From Lewinella sp. JB7 (GTDB taxonomy: Bacteria; Bacteroidota; Bacteroidia; Chitinophagales; Saprospiraceae), in NCBI RefSeq assembly GCF_024297185.1, contig NZ_JANCTD010000005.1, positions 310,001 to 374,000 of the forward strand: a stretch of 64,000 nucleotides of DNA, read 5' to 3'. Both the position numbers and the translations under genes were made by a program. Position 1 is the first letter of the stretch, and the number at the start of each line of letters is the position of its first letter. This document shows, in pieces, positions 61,205 to 64,000 of the stretch. The notes beneath the pieces were generated by a model. It was not told the DNA's origin, did not search any database, and saw nothing but the letters and a program-made list of their open reading frames with translations.

Positions 61205-62255
61205 ACCGATCGCCTTTTACGTCCACCACCACGGGGGAGGGCACGCCAACCGTACCCGATTGCTCGCGGATCATCTGCCGACCACTACGCCCGTACACGC
61301 CTTCACGTCTTCCCCGGATCGTTTTATCGGCTGGGACCGGGGCATCGTTCACCCCCTACCGCCCGACGTCGATCCGGACCGGGACCCGGCGGCGGACCTC
61401 CTGGTCGATCAGGTGCTGCATTACGCCCCCCTCGATCTTCCCTGCCTCCAGGAGCGGATGGCGAAACTGGCCGGCTGGATCACCCGCGAGCGCCCCGCCT
61501 GGTTCATCGTGGACCTCTCCGTGGAAATCGCGCTGTTCATACGCTTGTGCGGCGTGCGCGTAGCCCTCGTGCGTTTACACGGGCACCGCGAGGATCCGGC
61601 CCACCTGGCGGCCTTTCGACTGGCGGACCGGCTGCTGGCCCCCTTCCCCCCCGAGCTGGAAGACGCGCACACCCCCGCCTGGGTCCGGGCCAAGACGACC
61701 TACCTGGGCACCTTCAGTCGGTTTGACGAGCGACGGGAAACGCGGGAAGCGTGTCGCCGACTTCTGCACCTCGACGAAGACCGGAAAGTGGTCACCGTCA
61801 TCAATGGTTTGGGCGGCGGAGCGCGGGAGCCGGCGTACTGGGAACGTGCTGCGCGAGCTAACCATGACTGGTACTTCCTGCTGGTCGGCAAGGTCGTCCC
61901 GACCGGCACCGAACTGCCAAACTTACGCGTCGTCGGCCTGGTAGATGACACCTTTCCCTATCTCCGGGCGGCTGACGTGGTCGTAGGGAGCGGGGGGACC
62001 AACACCATGATGGAGATCGGCGCGGTCCGGGTACCCTTCGTCAGTCAGCCCGAGCCACGGCCCTTCGACGAGCAGGAATGCAAGATGGAAGCCCTCCAGC
62101 GGCTGGGGCTCACCGAGATTGCCCGGTCCGCTACGGCACCCGCGGAGTGGGGCCGGATCCTGGACCGGGCGCTCCGACAGGACGTAAGCGGTTGGGAGGG
62201 CCTGGGTGGGGGAGGATCGTTAGCCGCAAAACTGGCGGATCTATTCGCTCGCTGA
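61194..62255 (+). CDS. MurG-like glycosyltransferase
   Basis: A 353-residue protein read from TTG at 61194 (or 61197). IAFYVHHHGGGHANRTRLLA is the N-terminal motif of MurG/UDP-glycosyltransferase-like GT-B enzymes. VVTVINGLGGGAREPAYW and DVVVGSGGTNTMMEIGAVRV form the donor-binding side. The 11-bp overlap with the family 4 glycosyltransferase suggests translational coupling, so both likely act in one glycan pathway. Donor and acceptor unknown. Confidence 0.82.
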   Translation: MLPRPIAFYVHHHGGGHANRTRLLADHLPTTTPVHAFTSSPDRFIGWDRGIVHPLPPDVDPDRDPAADLLVDQVLHYAPLDLPCLQERMAKLAGWITRERPAWFIVDLSVEIALFIRLCGVRVALVRLHGHREDPAHLAAFRLADRLLAPFPPELEDAHTPAWVRAKTTYLGTFSRFDERRETREACRRLLHLDEDRKVVTVINGLGGGAREPAYWERAARANHDWYFLLVGKVVPTGTELPNLRVVGLVDDTFPYLRAADVVVGSGGTNTMMEIGAVRVPFVSQPEPRPFDEQECKMEALQRLGLTEIARSATAPAEWGRILDRALRQDVSGWEGLGGGGSLAAKLADLFAR

Positions 62256-62468
62256 CGGTACGCCGGATCAGACCGGACGATTTGCGTCCAAATAACTACC
62301 TTTTGCTGGGGAGCAGTATCCCGCGTCCGATTGGTGGCGGGGGTGGCTACCAATGCGTCCGCTGCTTTCCGATTACCTTTGCTCCTGCGCGCCCGCCCTG
62401 GCTTGGTACGATGTTTGCAACTGCTAAGCGAAACTACGCCAGTGAGCCTACCTAAGATTACGATTAAG

Positions 62469-64000
62469 ATGGATAACCGAGGATTTGACGACGATCAGGA
62501 CATGCTGCCCTTCATTGGTCTGGAAGATGGAGACGAGGAGCTGGTCGACGGGGATACGCCCAGTCCGATTCCCATCCTGGCCCTGAAGAATGCCGTACTC
62601 TTTCCGACGATCGTAACCCCCATAAACATAGGCCGTGACCGCTCCATCAACGCCGTAAACCGGGCAATGGAAGGGAACCGACTCGTGGCCGTCTTCGCCC
62701 AGCGCGAACTGGACGTGGAGGAACCGAAGGTGAGCGACCTGTACGAAGTCGGCACCCTGGCCCGAATCGTGAAGATGCTGCGGATGCCCGACGGCAGTCT
62801 GACGGCGGTCCTGCGCGGAGGACAAAGAATTCGCCGTACCGGCATCACCGCCGAAACGCCCTTCATGGAGGGGACGATCGAGCCCCTGGAATACGCCCAG
62901 CCCGCCGAAGCGATGACCTTCGAGGCCACGATCGACAGCATCCGCGACATGGCGGTGCGGGCGGTGGAGCTGAGTCCCAATATCCCCACCGAGGCCCGGG
63001 TAATGCTGGACAATATCAGTCGTCCCAGCCAGTTGCTGAATTTTATCGCCAGCAACCTAAACGGGGAAATGAAGACCCGCCAGGAGCTGCTCGAAACCAA
63101 TGACCTGGGCAGCAAGGCCGAGCGGGTACTGAAGGAGCTCCAGCGCGAACTGCACATTCTGCAACTGCGCGATCAGATCGAGAACAAGACGCGTGGAGAC
63201 ATCGAGCAGCAGCAGCGGCAGTACTTCCTCAACCAGCAGATCAAGGCCATCCAGGATGAGCTCGGCGAGAACCCCAACGAGCAGCAGATCGACGAACTGA
63301 TCGCCCGGGCCGAAAAGAAGCAGTGGCCGGATGAAGTGAGCAAGACATTCGACCGGGAGGTGCTGCGCCTCAAGCGGATGAACCCCCAGGTGGCCGAGTT
63401 CAGCGTGCAGCTCTCCTACCTCGAAATGTTGCTCGACCTGCCCTGGCAGGAGTACACCGAAGACAACTTCGACCTGAAGACGGTCTCCCGGGTGCTCGAC
63501 GACGACCACTACGGCCTGGAGAAGGTCAAGGACCGCATTCTCGGGCACCTCGCCGTCCTGAAGTTAAAGGGGGACATGAAAGCGCCCATTCTGCTTCTGC
63601 TGGGCCCTCCCGGCGTGGGCAAGACCAGCCTCGGAAAGAGCATCGCCCACGCACTGGGTCGCAAGTTCGTGCGCATCAGTCTGGGTGGTCTGCACGACGA
63701 GAGTGAGATCCGCGGACACCGCAAAACCTACATCGGTGCCATGCCGGGACGGATCGTGCAGTCGCTGCGTAAGGTCGGTTCGGCGAACCCCGTGTTCATT
63801 CTCGACGAGATCGATAAGATCGGGCAGAGCCACCGTGGAGATCCTTCCTCCGCCCTGCTGGAAGTGCTGGACCCCGAACAGAACGGAACTTTTCACGACA
63901 ACTACCTGGATCTGGATGTAGACCTTAGCAAGGTCCTCTTCATCGCTACGGCCAATAGTATGCAGACGGTCCAGCCCGCGTTACGGGATCGTATGGAGAT
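62469..64000 (+). CDS. lon: Lon protease, N-terminal part (cut by window end)
   Basis: The first 510 codons of ATP-dependent Lon. The N-terminal LON substrate-binding domain is about 33-240 (PILALKNAVLFPTIVTPINI). A coiled-coil region follows (RDQIENKTRGDIEQQQRQYF). The AAA+ module has Walker A GPPGVGKT near residue 379 and Walker B VFILDEID. The C-terminal Ser-Lys protease domain lies beyond the window. The ATG at 62469 is used; an in-frame GTG at 62442 is an alternative. The stretch 62256-62468 shows no gene I can support. Confidence 0.95.
   Translation, partial: MDNRGFDDDQDMLPFIGLEDGDEELVDGDTPSPIPILALKNAVLFPTIVTPINIGRDRSINAVNRAMEGNRLVAVFAQRELDVEEPKVSDLYEVGTLARIVKMLRMPDGSLTAVLRGGQRIRRTGITAETPFMEGTIEPLEYAQPAEAMTFEATIDSIRDMAVRAVELSPNIPTEARVMLDNISRPSQLLNFIASNLNGEMKTRQELLETNDLGSKAERVLKELQRELHILQLRDQIENKTRGDIEQQQRQYFLNQQIKAIQDELGENPNEQQIDELIARAEKKQWPDEVSKTFDREVLRLKRMNPQVAEFSVQLSYLEMLLDLPWQEYTEDNFDLKTVSRVLDDDHYGLEKVKDRILGHLAVLKLKGDMKAPILLLLGPPGVGKTSLGKSIAHALGRKFVRISLGGLHDESEIRGHRKTYIGAMPGRIVQSLRKVGSANPVFILDEIDKIGQSHRGDPSSALLEVLDPEQNGTFHDNYLDLDVDLSKVLFIATANSMQTVQPALRDRME

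Noticed and set aside
1-64000. tRNA or rRNA genes
   Set aside because: I saw no cloverleaf-like sequence with a TTCGA-type arm or rRNA signature in the intergenic regions read, but a dedicated scan was not run.

Overview
The window is GC-rich DNA that most resembles a free-living (probably marine) member of the Bacteroidota, close to Lewinella/Saprospiria. This placement is inferred from gene content: a Bacteroidota-type putative porin, cytochrome-c/DUF1549/DUF1553 plus DUF1501 pairs, sulfatases, TAnnTTTG-like promoter elements, few clear Shine-Dalgarno sites, and tiny Bacteroidota-type proteins. I saw no rRNA or tRNA gene.

Layout. 0-5.5 kb: end of a DsrE-like gene, a TlpA thioredoxin, two secreted hydrolases of the alkaline phosphatase/sulfatase superfamily bracketed by two copies of an intergenic repeat array, an XRE regulator pseudogene abutting the second array, and a PAP2 phosphatase. 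5.9-17.7 kb: a defence island. It holds a type I restriction-modification system whose hsdM lies about 5 kb from hsdR-hsdS. Between and beside them are two Mrr-like endonuclease genes (one frameshifted), a Fic protein, a PDDEXK_4 nuclease, a cluster of DnaA boxes, and a two-gene module of a 61-residue basic protein and a DUF1883-TIR protein. 17.9-19.8 kb: a truncated IS630-like ORF and a cluster of very short genes, two of which encode peptides with double-glycine leader-like N-termini, then a DUF805 protein. 19.9-29 kb: a DUF2059/DUF1684 protein, a GNAT-nitrilase fusion, and a DUF1549/DUF1553-DUF1501 pair bracketed by two large repeat clusters in inverted orientation.

29-31 kb: an aminotransferase/sulfotransferase pair and a 35-residue Cys/Lys-rich protein. 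31-52 kb: a nearly complete assimilatory nitrate locus. UbiD-moeA-mobA supply a decarboxylase and molybdenum cofactor. nirB-nirD-DUF4202 reduce nitrite. A NarX-like kinase and NarL-like regulator sit in the same operon. A porin-nrtA-nrtB-nrtC-nrtD operon imports nitrate. It is divergent from a three-part fused nitrate reductase (Mo domain + FAD reductase + BFD [2Fe-2S]) that overlaps a rubredoxin-containing protein. Clusters of the palindrome TACGTA occur upstream of nirB and in the nrt/nas divergent region, and look like shared operators.

52-64 kb: housekeeping and envelope genes: an arginyltransferase-like protein, fabI, a porin, a Gfo/Idh/MocA oxidoreductase, a type II NADH dehydrogenase, a duplicated SpoIIAA-like protein, two glycosyltransferases and the 5' part of lon, cut by the window end. 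All calls are from reading the sequence; no database search was run.
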